A stretch of DNA of 64,000 nucleotides from Rhodococcoides kyotonense (GCF_001645385.1 NZ_LVHI01000013.1:1-64000); one strand, 5' to 3'. Numbered from the stretch's first letter, positions 24,117-33,717 are shown. The notes: a model not told the origin generated them from the sequence alone. Program-made: numbers and translations.

Positions 24117-24839
24117 TTATTGGCCGTCGGTGAGCTGCGGGTCTAGCGTCGCGGCCGGCCGTGGACGGCTGTTGTCGCGCGAAGTGCTCGATCGGACACT
24201 TGCGGCATGGGCGGCGAGAAAGTTGTCGACGATTTGGATGCAGTCGTCGGCGTGGATGTGGCGCAGTCCTGTGAGGCGAGCGAAAACTATCGGTCCGAGG
24301 AGCTGAATGAGGGCGAAGGTGGTGTCGATCTCGCCGAGCACAGTGCGGGCGTCAGGGGCCGTCAGGATCTGATCCAGGGACCTGCGGTATTGCTCTATGA
24401 CACGGGCCCGAAGCGAGACCACCGCGCCAGGATCGAGATCGCGCCGGCTGGCGTCGCCGCTGTTGACGGGTCCCATTGCCAGCCACGCCAGCGTGGTCAT
24501 TTGCACCGGAGCTTGGTCGATGAGGTCGGCTTGGGTGGTGAGCACCGAAATCAGACGTTCGCGTAGCGGACCGGTATCGATATCGGTGTCGACTGGGGGT
24601 AGTAGTCGCTCGAAGGTTGCAGCGAGCAGGTCAGTGGTACTTCCGAAGTGGCGGTACAGAGTGGCACGTGCAACCTTCGACATGCGGGTGACCGCCTCCA
24701 CGGTGACCGCCTCGACACCGCCGGTGGACAGCAGCTGGCCCGCCGCTTCGAGTAACCGGTTACGTGAGCGCGCCAGCCGGGGGTCGGCCGGGCCCTCGGC
24801 TGCAACGAGAGGGTCGACCATGAACGGGCTCCGCTCCAT
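24117..24839 (-). CDS. TetR-family repressor next to an MFS exporter
   Basis: About 240 residues. The HTH reads RNRLLEAAGQLLSTGGVEAV, TVEAVTRMSKVARATLYRHF, GSTTDLLAATF. The rest is a helical ligand domain. The ATG at 24839 was chosen; in-frame starts up to 24872 are possible. It is divergent from the MFS gene across about 100 bases containing an inverted repeat, the usual layout of a repressor controlling an efflux pump. Confidence 0.85.
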   Translation of the reverse strand: MERSPFMVDPLVAAEGPADPRLARSRNRLLEAAGQLLSTGGVEAVTVEAVTRMSKVARATLYRHFGSTTDLLAATFERLLPPVDTDIDTGPLRERLISVLTTQADLIDQAPVQMTTLAWLAMGPVNSGDASRRDLDPGAVVSLRARVIEQYRRSLDQILTAPDARTVLGEIDTTFALIQLLGPIVFARLTGLRHIHADDCIQIVDNFLAAHAASVRSSTSRDNSRPRPAATLDPQLTDGQ

Positions 24840-24904
24840 TTTGACTGACAAAACATGTCCTCGCTTGACCATTCTGTCACACCCGCAAAGTTATGATACT
24901 AATA

Positions 24905-24936
24905 GTCTCGTACCGAGACGATCAGTCTCGAACTGG
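24905..24936. promoter_or_regulatory. TetR operator candidate
   Basis: A perfect inverted repeat GTCTCG-TAC-CGAGAC at 24905-24919, followed by a third half-site AGTCTCGA at 24923, in the spacer between the TetR and MFS genes. Likely bound by the TetR protein. Confidence 0.65.
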
Positions 24937-24947
24937 GAGGCTGGCCG

Positions 24948-26501
24948 TTGAACGAACGTAGATCCGACTCTGCCAGCGTCGCTCGATGGAGCGGTGCCCA
25001 GTGGTGGATGTTGATTGTGTCGTGCATGGCGGTCGCGTTGGTGGTGGCCGCAATGGCGGCATTGTATTCAGCGTTGCCACAGATCGCGGTCGCGACAGAG
25101 GCGACGCAAGCTCAACTGACCTGGATAGTCGACGGTTATACGCTGGTATTGGCGTGCTTCGTTCTGCCTGCCGGTGCGATCGGTGACCGGTACGGTCGCC
25201 GCGGGGTGCTCGTGGCGGGGTTGGCGTTGTTCGCTTTCGCGTCGGCATTGCCCTTGTTTCTCGCCGACCCGGCGTGGCTGATCGCTGCTCGCGCGTTGGC
25301 TGGGGCGGGTGCGGCGCTGGTCATGCCCTCGACGCTGTCGATACTGACCGCGGGATTTCCACCGGCGCATCGCGGTCGCGCTGTAGGTGTGTGGGCCGGG
25401 GTTGCTGGATCCGGGGCTGTCCTGGGCATCCTCGGGGCTGGTGTGCTGCTCGAGCAGTGGTCGTGGACCTCGGTGTTCGTCGGGTTGACCGTCGCCGGAG
25501 CGGTTCTGGCCGGGTTGGCATGCAGTATCGCGGAGTCCCGCCAACAGGAGCATCCACCGGTCGATTGGGTGGGCGCGGTGACCGTAGTGGTCGCGGTCGG
25601 GGCGATCGTCTTCGCTGTGATCGAGGTTCCGGCCCGTGGCTGGTCGGATTCGCTCGTCGCCATCAGCACTGCGGTGGGCTTGTTCGCGGTTGTGGTGTTC
25701 GTCGTCGTAGAACTACGTTCCTCGGCACCCCTACTCGATGTCCGGTTGTTCGCCCGCCGTGGTTTCGGTGCCGGCGCACTGTCGGTCTGTATCCAATTTC
25801 TGGTGACCTTCGGGGTGTTCTTGCTGTTGGTGCAGTATCTGCAGTTGATTCTCGGTTATGGACCGCTCACCGCCGCGTTGGCGTTGACCCCTATGGTCGT
25901 GCCGCTCATCGTGATCTCGGTGATTGCACCCTGGCTGTCGAACATTGTTGGGCTGCGGGTGATGACCACTGTAGGTCTGCTCACCATCGCGGCGGGACTG
26001 GTGATGGTGAGCAGACTGACCGTCGCGGCGACTTACCCTGACCTGCTGTGGCCCTTGCTCATCATGAGCGCGGGTTTGGGGTTGTGTACCGCCCCTGCGA
26101 CTTTCGCCATCGTCTCGGACACTCCTGAGGCCAAGCACGGGGTGGCTGCCGCGGTCAACGACGCAGCTCGCGAAATCGGTGCCGCGATTGGGATTGCGGT
26201 AGCCGGTAGCGTGCTCGCGGCCGGTTACGTTCAGCACATTCAGCCGGCTCTGCCCCAGCTACCCGAGCCTGCCCGTGGTCCGGTGGCCGATTCTCTGGCC
26301 GCCGCGTTACAGGTCGCCGACCGCGCAGGACCAGCTGGTCAGCCGCTGGCCGAGTTCGCCAGAGCCGCATTCGTACACGGAAGTGGTCAGGCGACGCTGT
26401 CGTTGGCGGCGCTGACCGCCGCTGGGGCACTCGTCCTCGCCGTCTTTGCGCCAGGTAGACGCAGCCGTACGACAGCCACCGCGGGTGATGGACGTCGGTG
26501 A
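24948..26501 (+). CDS. MFS multidrug exporter, DHA2/EmrB-QacA type
   Basis: 517 residues with about 14 membrane helices. Family signs include LTWIVDGYTLVLACFVLPAG, the motif A loop GAIGDRYGRRGVLVAG, and motif C-like AGVAGSGAVLGILGAGVLLE. The start is TTG with GGGAGG upstream. It probably exports drugs or toxic hydrophobic compounds by proton antiport, controlled by the divergent TetR. In a hydrocarbon-oxidising cargo it could also remove toxic products, an inference from position. Confidence 0.9.
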   Translation: MNERRSDSASVARWSGAQWWMLIVSCMAVALVVAAMAALYSALPQIAVATEATQAQLTWIVDGYTLVLACFVLPAGAIGDRYGRRGVLVAGLALFAFASALPLFLADPAWLIAARALAGAGAALVMPSTLSILTAGFPPAHRGRAVGVWAGVAGSGAVLGILGAGVLLEQWSWTSVFVGLTVAGAVLAGLACSIAESRQQEHPPVDWVGAVTVVVAVGAIVFAVIEVPARGWSDSLVAISTAVGLFAVVVFVVVELRSSAPLLDVRLFARRGFGAGALSVCIQFLVTFGVFLLLVQYLQLILGYGPLTAALALTPMVVPLIVISVIAPWLSNIVGLRVMTTVGLLTIAAGLVMVSRLTVAATYPDLLWPLLIMSAGLGLCTAPATFAIVSDTPEAKHGVAAAVNDAAREIGAAIGIAVAGSVLAAGYVQHIQPALPQLPEPARGPVADSLAAALQVADRAGPAGQPLAEFARAAFVHGSGQATLSLAALTAAGALVLAVFAPGRRSRTTATAGDGRR

Positions 26502-26517
26502 AGGTCGGCCAGGGTGT

Positions 26518-27072
26518 CTATTCTTCGGTGTGATTCGTGTCTGTGGCCCGGAGTTGGGCTCGGGCTTGGGACTGCATGAAGTGTTCGACCTCGACCACCA
26601 CGAACAGGGCAGTAGCGGTGGCTACGGAGCGGCCCTGCGCATCGTCCATCGTGGCCGTGAGATCCAGTTTGCGCCCATCACGAGACCGAACGGCAGCACG
26701 CAATACGTATGGAGTGCCGAGCAGAACCGGCGCTAGGTAGTCGAGCTCGAGACGCCGCGTCACGGCGAGCTCACCCACTGTGTAGAGCAAAAAGCCGAAC
26801 AGATCGTCGAGAACGGTCGCCACCGCGCCGCCGTGTGCTATCCCGGGTGCCCCGACATGACGTTGATCGAACACATGGTGAGCCACCACGCCGTTCTCGT
26901 CACGCTGGACCGACAAGGCGTGGCCGTGCGGGTTCTCCGGCCCACAACCAAGACAGTCGGGGTGGTGGGGCGGTAGATCAGGCGACTCGGAAGTCGTGCT
27001 CCAGAACGAGCGCGCCCAGTTCTCGATAGCGGGGCCGGCCGACCCGCTGACCTCGTCCGGAATTCTTTTCAT
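26518..27072 (-). CDS. PaaI-type hotdog thioesterase
   Basis: 184 residues from the ATG at 27072. The core reads HPDCLGCGPENPHGHALSVQ, then VGAPGIAHGGAVATVLDDLF, LEDLDYLAPVLLGTP-type strand and VEHFMQ end, the hotdog fold with the active HGGxxxxxxD motif. Such enzymes hydrolyse acyl-CoA thioesters. It is convergent with the MFS gene. It may handle acyl-CoA formed from the alkane pathway, but its substrate is not evident. Confidence 0.8.
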   Translation of the reverse strand: MKRIPDEVSGSAGPAIENWARSFWSTTSESPDLPPHHPDCLGCGPENPHGHALSVQRDENGVVAHHVFDQRHVGAPGIAHGGAVATVLDDLFGFLLYTVGELAVTRRLELDYLAPVLLGTPYVLRAAVRSRDGRKLDLTATMDDAQGRSVATATALFVVVEVEHFMQSQARAQLRATDTNHTEE

Positions 27073-27517
27073 GGTCGGACCTCTCTGTCGTGAAACCGTG
27101 CCGAGTCTGTCGCGTCTTCGCGCGCTCGGCCTGCACCGCAGCGTCCGGTCGGGCGTTCGTCCGACCGGTCGGCGCACTCGCCCCCGCCATGATTACCACG
27201 AGCGGGAGTGTTCTCACTCAACGCACCGCTCGGCCCGATAGCGCACACGACGCGGCCGCCGAGCCGAAAACGGTGACCGCGAAACATCGACAGCTCCCGT
27301 CGGCGGCTGAATTGCTGTCGGCGTGAGGCAGGGATCAGGGTCTGTTGCCGAGCAACGACACGGCATCGATACAGCGTCCACCGAGAGGCGTCCGACTGTT
27401 CCGTCCGGCAACTCTTCGGTCGTTCGGTGCCTCCGCACGCCTGGGGCGATCCGACACGAGCGGCTGCAGCACAGTGCGATGCGCCGTTCACCGCGCGCCG
27501 TCGAACGACGATGGGCA
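27073..27517. promoter_or_regulatory. Intergenic region with operator-like inverted repeat
   Basis: No convincing gene was seen in this 445-base gap; open frames on both strands have atypical composition. An inverted repeat CCGGTCGG-N8-CCGACCGG lies at 27145-27168, 73 bases upstream of the thioesterase start, and may be an operator. Confidence 0.4.
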
Positions 27518-28582
27518 TCATCTCGTGATGGCGGACAGCGAGCGTGAAGCAGACTCCAGGGACTCCACCAGGATCAGCTCGAGTGCAGGCAGACCGGCAG
27601 CCGACACGGCCACCGCAGCTGCGCGTGTTCGTACATCGAGACCGCGTTGTGTTCCGGCGCGGGCAGTTTCGGTCCAGGCCTGGGCGCAGTGATCGGCGGC
27701 CGCCGCGAGGTCTGCGGTAGCGGGATCACCGGTCAGACGTGCAATCTCGGTACAGCCGTCGGCGAGAAGCCGACGAAAGAGCCCGCCTCCGGTTCCGGCC
27801 TTTTCGATGAAGATACCGAGACTGAACAGCAGCGTCTCGAGGTCATCGGGCGGAAGGTCGACCCAGCTCTTGACGTCGGTTGCCAGCTGGTCGACCGCGG
27901 CCAATCCTTCGGCACCGGCTGCTGGTACGTGGTCGGCTATTCCCGGTGTCGATGGGGCGCGCATGCTGGCGGCGGATCGGGCGAAGGCCGCGGCCGCGGC
28001 AGTCGACACGGGCGGCAGTGTCTGCGGCCATGCGATTCGGTACGTGCAGTGACGTGTCGGTTGCGGGAACGAGGTGGAAGATCGCGCCCGAGCGAGCGCG
28101 TCGAGCGGGATCTCCTGCACGTCGGCCCGATCGTTGTCGACGACCGAGGCAGTCCCCCCGATCTCGTCGTAGCCGATCACCACGATGTCGTGGCGACTCA
28201 TCTGCAGTTTCACCCGTAAGTAGGGCAGCTCAGCGATATCGGCCCAGACCAGACTGGGTCGTCCCGCATCGATGTCGTCGCGAACCCATGACCATCCCTC
28301 ACCGGGATCGTCGGTCGTGAGAACCTCGACTTGTCCGCCGAGCCTGCGCGGCAAGTCGATCTCGAAGTCGGCACCGCGGCCGACCAGGTACATCGGTGGG
28401 ACCAGGTCGTCCGATCGCAGGTAGGACAAACCCAGATCACCACCCAGTGCGAACACCAACCCCTCGTCGGGTGGTCCGTCCCATCCCAGACCGTGCCACT
28501 GGAGAAGGTCTCGCATTGCACCTGACCCGCAGTGCCCTCCCATCCGGTGGGGATAGTTCTCGATCAGAGTCGTGGGGGTCAC
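27518..28582 (-). CDS. BtrH N-terminal / DUF4872-type protein, papain-like fold
   Basis: 354 residues. The N-terminus IENYPHRMGGHCGSGAMRDL (Cys in GGHCGSGA) matches the BtrH_N family, with a distal MSRHDIVVIGYDE strand carrying the expected His, then VVDNDRADVQEIPLDAL. This is the C39-peptidase-like or acyltransferase fold. The C-terminal half is helical and resembles DUF4872. In butirosin synthesis BtrH transfers an acyl group from a carrier protein. Its role here is unknown; it follows the SDR by 46 bases. Confidence 0.7.
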   Translation of the reverse strand: MTPTTLIENYPHRMGGHCGSGAMRDLLQWHGLGWDGPPDEGLVFALGGDLGLSYLRSDDLVPPMYLVGRGADFEIDLPRRLGGQVEVLTTDDPGEGWSWVRDDIDAGRPSLVWADIAELPYLRVKLQMSRHDIVVIGYDEIGGTASVVDNDRADVQEIPLDALARARSSTSFPQPTRHCTYRIAWPQTLPPVSTAAAAAFARSAASMRAPSTPGIADHVPAAGAEGLAAVDQLATDVKSWVDLPPDDLETLLFSLGIFIEKAGTGGGLFRRLLADGCTEIARLTGDPATADLAAAADHCAQAWTETARAGTQRGLDVRTRAAAVAVSAAGLPALELILVESLESASRSLSAITR

Positions 28583-28628
28583 TGTGACTGCCTTTCGGGT
28601 GGTTGGTCGAGCGCGCGTGTCGGCACGC

Positions 28629-29465
28629 TCAGCTGTTCCGGATTCTGTCGAGATACGTTCGGCGAGCAGCCATGTCCACGTCCGCGAGGAACACCGAATC
28701 TGTGTTCAGGGCCGCACCCAGTCCGGTCGCCAGACGCCCAGGGACGAATTTCACCGCCGCGACCATTGCGCCTGCGAGACGGGTGACGCGGACGAAGGGG
28801 CGTGGATTCTCGATCAGATCTGCTGTCGCGCGGGCGATCTCCTCCGGCTCGGCGTTGCGTAATCCCTTTGCGCCGGCGGTTCCGGCGACGAGTTCGGTGT
28901 TGGTGAACGTCGGGCGGACTGTGGACAGTCGAACCCCTGACTTGCGGTACTCCAGTCGTGCGGCCTCTGTGAATCCGATGACTGCGAACTTGGTAGCGCA
29001 GTAGGTCGCCAAACCAGGTACCGCGAGCTCGCCGGCCAATGACGCAGTGTTGATGATGTGTCCGGTGCGGCGCGGCAGCATGCGCTGAAGAGCCAGTTTG
29101 GTCCCGAAGATGACACCCAGGACGTTGATCTCGACTTGCCGCCGGGTTACTGCATCGTCCTCTTCGTGGGCGTGGCCGGTAGGCATGATGCCCGCGTTGT
29201 TGATCAGGATGTCGAGGGGTCCGAGTTCACGTTCGACCAGGTCCAGAAACGTTGTGAACGAGTCAGGTTCGGTGACGTCGAGTCGGGTGACGACCTTCAC
29301 CCCGAGTTCGGCGGCGGCCTCCTTCGCACGTGCCTCGTCGATGTCGCCGATGGCGACCCGGTGGCCTCGTCGAATCAACTCCTTCGCTGTCTGATAGCCG
29401 ATGCCGCGAGCTCCACCTGTGATCGCCACCGTCCTGGCGGGGGTGTGAGGTGCGTTGTTCGTCAT
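28629..29465 (-). CDS. Short-chain dehydrogenase/reductase
   Basis: 278 residues from the ATG at 29465 with AAGGAG upstream. Cofactor motif TVAITGGARGIGYQTAKELI, then LDILINNAGIMPTGH, the catalytic Ser in INTASLAGELAVPG and YCATKFAVIGFTEA (YxxxK). The Asp in AIGDIDEARA suggests NAD preference. It could oxidise an alcohol made by the P450, a plausible but untested link. It is probably transcribed with the BtrH-like gene. Confidence 0.88.
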   Translation of the reverse strand: MTNNAPHTPARTVAITGGARGIGYQTAKELIRRGHRVAIGDIDEARAKEAAAELGVKVVTRLDVTEPDSFTTFLDLVERELGPLDILINNAGIMPTGHAHEEDDAVTRRQVEINVLGVIFGTKLALQRMLPRRTGHIINTASLAGELAVPGLATYCATKFAVIGFTEAARLEYRKSGVRLSTVRPTFTNTELVAGTAGAKGLRNAEPEEIARATADLIENPRPFVRVTRLAGAMVAAVKFVPGRLATGLGAALNTDSVFLADVDMAARRTYLDRIRNS

Positions 29466-29859
29466 GCTGCGCTCCTTGCATAGATGAGAGACATCGGTAG
29501 ACGCCTGTCGGCCCGCTCTCGCGGTAGCGGCTGCGCACACGGGAGAGGGATATGGGTATCGCACGTCGTCTCGTGCCCGGGGAGGCGTTCGGATCGGTCG
29601 TTCATCGCCCGCAGCCGCAACCCCAGCGGCAGAACGGGTCTCGTCTGTTCGGTGCAACTTCCGGTGTCGGCCTTACCACGGCCGCGGCGACGAGACAGTC
29701 ATGTGGCACAGCTCTGCCAGCAGGTATCGGCTCACCCGATTCGAAGGTGTCCGAGGCGGTCCGAGTGTTCACGATCGCGATTGTTCGCGGAGAGAGCTCC
29801 GACCGATCGGCAGTCGGCCGCGATACGGGGTTCGGCGCGTATGTTCTCACCGCTTGTGT
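29466..29859. other. Intergenic region inside the cargo
   Basis: No convincing gene in these 394 bases. It separates the SDR/BtrH-like unit from the transglutaminase-like gene and probably holds the SDR promoter. Confidence 0.35.
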
Positions 29860-30606
29860 TCATCGAGACTCCCGCGGCGAGTTTCGATCCCCGGGAGTTT
29901 CGTCCGGCCGGGTGCGGCCGGTGAAAACATCATCGAGTGGGTGAGCGCCCGTGAAGATCGTGGGGCCGTAGGCGTGCCGAAGCACCGTCAAGATCGCGTT
30001 CAAGGGTAGGTCGTCGAAGACTCCTCGCTCGCGGACATACTCCATGTGCTGAGCTCCGTCTGCGGTGAAGGCATGCATGAGAGCATCGCGATCGCCGTCG
30101 AATTCCACTGGCGGCACGCCGAAACGAGCGCACAACTCGACATTGAATGCCGGCGTGGCCTTCAACCACCGGCCCTCGATGTAGAGGCGACTGTAGCCGT
30201 GGTAGACGAACAGGTCGGTGCCGCCCATCAGCGCGCGCAACGTCTCGGTCTGCAGGTGATTTCGGACGTCGGCGAAGCCGAGCAGTGCCGGGATACCCGC
30301 CGCCCGGCACACTGCGGTCAACAGCACCGCCTTCGGGACGCAGTAAGCGCGCCCGGTCTCGAGGACGAAGCTCGCTCGATAGTGGGCCGGATCATCCGAC
30401 ACGGTGTACGGGTCGTACCAGATCTGGTCGCGGACGGCGGCGAAGAGGCGTCTGGCCTTGTCACGGTCGCTGCTCGCATCTCCGATTGCCGCGGCGGTGA
30501 ACGCCCGCACGGATTCGTGCTCGATGTCGAGGAAGTCCGTTGCTCCCAGGTACGCGTGTGGTGGCTGCGTAGTATGTGCTCCGGGCGGGCGGTCTGTCAT
30601 GGTCAT
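29860..30606 (-). CDS. Transglutaminase-like cysteine protease-fold protein
   Basis: 248 residues from the ATG at 30606. The core shows RLFAAVRDQIWYDPYTVSDD, RASFVLETGRAYCVPKAVLL (Cys nucleophile), CRAAGIPALLGFADVRNHL, and VYHGYSRLYIEGRWLKATPA (His). The third catalytic residue, usually Asp, is not obvious. This bacterial transglutaminase-like family can act as protease or amide-bond enzyme. It follows the reductase gene by 63 bases and may be the last gene of the P450 operon. Confidence 0.75.
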   Translation of the reverse strand: MTMTDRPPGAHTTQPPHAYLGATDFLDIEHESVRAFTAAAIGDASSDRDKARRLFAAVRDQIWYDPYTVSDDPAHYRASFVLETGRAYCVPKAVLLTAVCRAAGIPALLGFADVRNHLQTETLRALMGGTDLFVYHGYSRLYIEGRWLKATPAFNVELCARFGVPPVEFDGDRDALMHAFTADGAQHMEYVRERGVFDDLPLNAILTVLRHAYGPTIFTGAHPLDDVFTGRTRPDETPGDRNSPRESR

Positions 30607-30669
30607 CGCTGATGTTCCCTTTTCTGAGCAAACCGGTTGCTGTTGTGTGCACAACGACCGAAGGATCGG

Positions 30670-31878
30670 TCAGTTGCGCGCGAGTCCGCCGAGCATCAGG
30701 TCTTCGCGTTGGACGGGGAGTCGCTGGGCGATCACCCGTTTGCTGTACATGAACTCGCGCGGGCGACCTATGCAGTCGGCGGCAATGAGCTCACCGGCCT
30801 GGAGATAGAAGCAACTGAAATCACTGTCGCGGGTGGGGTCACCGCTGAGAACCACTTCGTCGTATCCAGTGTTGAGGCCGGCGATCTGCAGCTTGAAGTG
30901 ATACTGATCTGACCAGAACCACGGCAACGCTTCGATTTTTCTGGACTTCCCGCAGGCGGTCGAGGCAGCGACTTTGGCCTGCTCTCCTGCGCTCGAGACG
31001 GACTCCAACCGTAGTCGACGGCCGTAACGGGCCATGTCGTGGCTCGCGCAGTCCCCCGCCGCCATGATGTCGGGGTCGTTGGTCCGAGTGTGATCGTCGA
31101 TCACGATGCCGTTGTCGATGACAAGACCCGCATCGGCGGCGAGGTCGGTGTTCGGCTCGACGCCGACACCGACGATGACCAGATCTGCGGGGATCGATTC
31201 CCCGCTGGCCAAACTGACTTCACGAACCTCACGGTCACCGGACAGGCCTTCGACCATCGCGTTCGTTCTGATGTCGACTCCCTGCTCGCGATGTATCCGC
31301 TCGAAGAACGTCGATACCTCGGGAGCAGTGACCCGCTCGAGCACACGCCCAGTTGCCTCGAGGACTGTGACCTGTACGCCCAGTGCGCGCAGCGATGCCG
31401 CTGTCTCGAGTCCGATGTAGCCGCCTCCGACGATCACCACCCGCCGGCCAGGGCCGGTGGCCATACGGATCCTCTCGACGTCCGCTGCGGTGCGCAGGTA
31501 GTAGACCCCGTGGAGATCGGCCCCGGGAACGGTGAGCCGACGAGGGCGGGCTCCCGTGCACAGCGCGAGCTTGTCGTAGGCCAGCTTCTCCCCGGTGTCG
31601 AGAACGACGTCGCCCTCCGACCGAACGATGGCCTCCACCTGCGCGTTCAGGAGCTGAATACCTTGCTTGGAGTAGAAGTCCGTGCTGCGAATGGCGATAT
31701 CGTCGAGTACGCATTTGCCCGCCAGGTATGCCTTCGACAGCGGGGGGCGTTGATAGGGAGCGGCAGACTCGTTACCGATGAGGACGATCTCGCCTGCCCA
31801 ACCTTCTTGGCGCAAACTAGCTGCCAGTTGTGCCCCAGCATGGCTTGCGCCGACGATGATCGCCCGTTGCGATGTCAT
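30670..31878 (-). CDS. FAD-dependent ferredoxin reductase (rhodocoxin reductase type)
   Basis: 402 residues from the ATG at 31878, overlapping the P450 stop (ATGA). FAD site AIIVGASHAGAQLAASLRQE, second dinucleotide site RRVVIVGGGYIGLETAASLR, then LVIVGVGVEPNTDLAADAGL and IMAAGDCASHD. This is the class I P450 reductase that passes electrons from NADH to the 2Fe-2S ferredoxin. Its position as the last redox gene after CYP153 is the arrangement known from alkane-degrading actinobacteria. Confidence 0.92.
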   Translation of the reverse strand: MTSQRAIIVGASHAGAQLAASLRQEGWAGEIVLIGNESAAPYQRPPLSKAYLAGKCVLDDIAIRSTDFYSKQGIQLLNAQVEAIVRSEGDVVLDTGEKLAYDKLALCTGARPRRLTVPGADLHGVYYLRTAADVERIRMATGPGRRVVIVGGGYIGLETAASLRALGVQVTVLEATGRVLERVTAPEVSTFFERIHREQGVDIRTNAMVEGLSGDREVREVSLASGESIPADLVIVGVGVEPNTDLAADAGLVIDNGIVIDDHTRTNDPDIMAAGDCASHDMARYGRRLRLESVSSAGEQAKVAASTACGKSRKIEALPWFWSDQYHFKLQIAGLNTGYDEVVLSGDPTRDSDFSCFYLQAGELIAADCIGRPREFMYSKRVIAQRLPVQREDLMLGGLARN

Positions 31879-33263
31879 GCGCTGGAAGTAGGCGTCAGGC
31901 GCACCATCATCTTGCTGATGCCCCGCACGAAATTCGACTGAACATACTCGGGGTCGCCGACGACCTCGATGTTCTCGAAGCGGGGAAGCAACTCCTCCCA
32001 CAGAATCCGCAGCTGCATTTCGGCCAGCCGATTGCCCATACACCGGTGTACACCGAATCCGAACGCGATGTGATTGCGCGCATTGGCACGATCGATGATG
32101 AAATCATCAGGATTCTCGAAAACGCGTTCGTCGCGGTTACCCGAGGCATACCACATCACCAATTTGTCACCCTTGCGGATGAATTGTCCGTTCAGAACGG
32201 TGTCGGCTTTGGCGATTCGGCGCATGTACGCCAAGGGTGTTTGCCATCGGATAATTTCCGAGTTCATGTTGGGGATCAAATCGGGATTGGCCTTCAATTT
32301 CTCGAACTGGTCGGGGAATTGGTTCAACGCAAGAACGCCACCGCTCATCGAGTTACGCGTCGTGTCGTTCCCACCGACGATCAGCAGGACGAGGTTGCCC
32401 AGAAATTCCATCGGACGATCGATCAGATCCTTGGTGTCCTCGTTGCTCTGCAACATGGTGATCAGATCGAAACCGGACTCTTCCCCTGCAGACCTCCTGG
32501 CTGCTTTGTCATGCCAGAGAGCGCTGAGGCCACGGGCCATGTCACGCATGCCCTCGAACACCTCGTCGTTGTCCGAGGGCCCACCGTTGGCTTGCTCCAT
32601 CGAGGTTGCCAAATCGGACCAGTAGACGAGTTTGCGGCGTTGTTCGTAGGGGAAATCCAAAAGAGTTGCGAGCATCCGAGCTGTCAACTCGATCGAGACA
32701 TTCTGCACCCAGTCGAACGGCTCGTTCAAGGGGAGGTCGTCCAATACCTCCCGTACCCGCGATCGGATCAGTCCCTCCATCTCCCGGAGGTTCTTCGGTG
32801 CGACAACCCCCTGGACGGCAGCGCGCTGCTTGTCGTGGCGTGGCGGGTCCATCGCGATGAACATCTCGATATCGAGAAACCGGGGCGGGACGCCGATGAC
32901 GATGAACGGTTCGGCCGAGAACACAGCGTGGTTCTTGTCGACGGCCACGATATCGGCATGGCGCGTGACCGACCAGAACGGGCCGAACGGACTGTTGGGT
33001 TGGTAATGAACCGGTGCCTCGTTCCGCACGCGCTCGAAGTACGACTGCCACCGCCCTTGTCTGTAAAGAAAGGGGTTACTGAGGTCGATGTCGGCGAGCT
33101 CGACATCCTCGACCGGTGGAATGGGACTTTCGACGAAGATCTTCTTGCCATTCGTGCCAGTCACCCACCGTCGGGTCTTGTCGTACAGATGAGCGCCCTG
33201 GATCTGCAGCCCTATAGGGATGGTCGACTGGACCTTGTCGGTGATCGACTCAGAAACTTTCAT
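31875..33263 (-). CDS. Cytochrome P450 CYP153 family, terminal alkane hydroxylase
   Basis: 462 residues. I-helix LVLLIVGGNDTTRNSMSGGV, ExxR in SEIIRWQTPLAYMRR, and the haem loop HIAFGFGVHRCMGNRLAEMQ with the Cys ligand. The GGNDTTRNSMSGG and PLAYMRRIA stretches are characteristic of CYP153. The family hydroxylates medium-chain alkanes at the terminal carbon, using a ferredoxin and reductase, both encoded here. The ATG at 33263 gives the usual length; an earlier start at 33284 exists. The exact substrate cannot be read from sequence. Confidence 0.92.
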   Translation of the reverse strand: MKVSESITDKVQSTIPIGLQIQGAHLYDKTRRWVTGTNGKKIFVESPIPPVEDVELADIDLSNPFLYRQGRWQSYFERVRNEAPVHYQPNSPFGPFWSVTRHADIVAVDKNHAVFSAEPFIVIGVPPRFLDIEMFIAMDPPRHDKQRAAVQGVVAPKNLREMEGLIRSRVREVLDDLPLNEPFDWVQNVSIELTARMLATLLDFPYEQRRKLVYWSDLATSMEQANGGPSDNDEVFEGMRDMARGLSALWHDKAARRSAGEESGFDLITMLQSNEDTKDLIDRPMEFLGNLVLLIVGGNDTTRNSMSGGVLALNQFPDQFEKLKANPDLIPNMNSEIIRWQTPLAYMRRIAKADTVLNGQFIRKGDKLVMWYASGNRDERVFENPDDFIIDRANARNHIAFGFGVHRCMGNRLAEMQLRILWEELLPRFENIEVVGDPEYVQSNFVRGISKMMVRLTPTSSA

Positions 33264-33287
33264 GCTGTCGTGCCTGCCTTTCACACA

Positions 33288-33608
33288 TCACAATTGGAAT
33301 TCAGGTGTTCGAACGATCAGGCCATCCCACGCTTCCGAGGCCACCATCTGGCACGACAACCGAGACGTGGGTTCACGCTCGGGGTTCATCGCCAGCATCT
33401 CCTCCTCGTCGGCGCCGGACAGACCCACCTCTCCTGACCACTGCGGGTCGACGATCACATGGCAGGTGCCACAGGCCGTTTCGCCCCCACAGTCTCCATC
33501 GATCCCCGGCACAGCATTGTCGGTTGCAATCTGCATCAACGATCGACCTTCGACCAGAGCCGCCTCGTGCTTCTCACCATCGTGGGCGACGAAAGTTACA
33601 GCTGCCAT
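33288..33608 (-). CDS. 2Fe-2S ferredoxin of the CYP153 system
   Basis: 106 residues from the ATG at 33608 with GAGGAG upstream. Adrenodoxin/putidaredoxin-type: the cluster ligands lie in DCGGETACGTCHVIVDP and later in RLSCQM (Cys pattern Cx5Cx2C...C). It carries electrons from the reductase at 30670 to the P450. First gene of the operon. Confidence 0.93.
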   Translation of the reverse strand: MAAVTFVAHDGEKHEAALVEGRSLMQIATDNAVPGIDGDCGGETACGTCHVIVDPQWSGEVGLSGADEEEMLAMNPEREPTSRLSCQMVASEAWDGLIVRTPEFQL

Positions 33609-33717
33609 GTCAACTCCTCGTTTTCCGGCGTGATTGACGAAAGTGTCGTCGCAAACGCGGGTGACGGCTATGTTCGGTGGAGTCATAAACTTGTGAATTC
33701 GGGTCAAAGGAATCACC
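33609..33717. promoter_or_regulatory. Divergent promoter region of the CYP153 operon
   Basis: 109 bases between the ferredoxin and AraC starts hold both promoters. It is AT-richer near 33685 (TCATAAACTTGTGAATTC). No clear repeats for AraC were recognised. AAAGGA precedes the araC-type GTG start. Confidence 0.55.

Noticed and set aside
27069..27521. 150-codon minus-strand frame between thioesterase and BtrH-like gene
   Set aside because: Arg/Gly-rich shadow-type composition, no motif, and the thioesterase start lies inside it.
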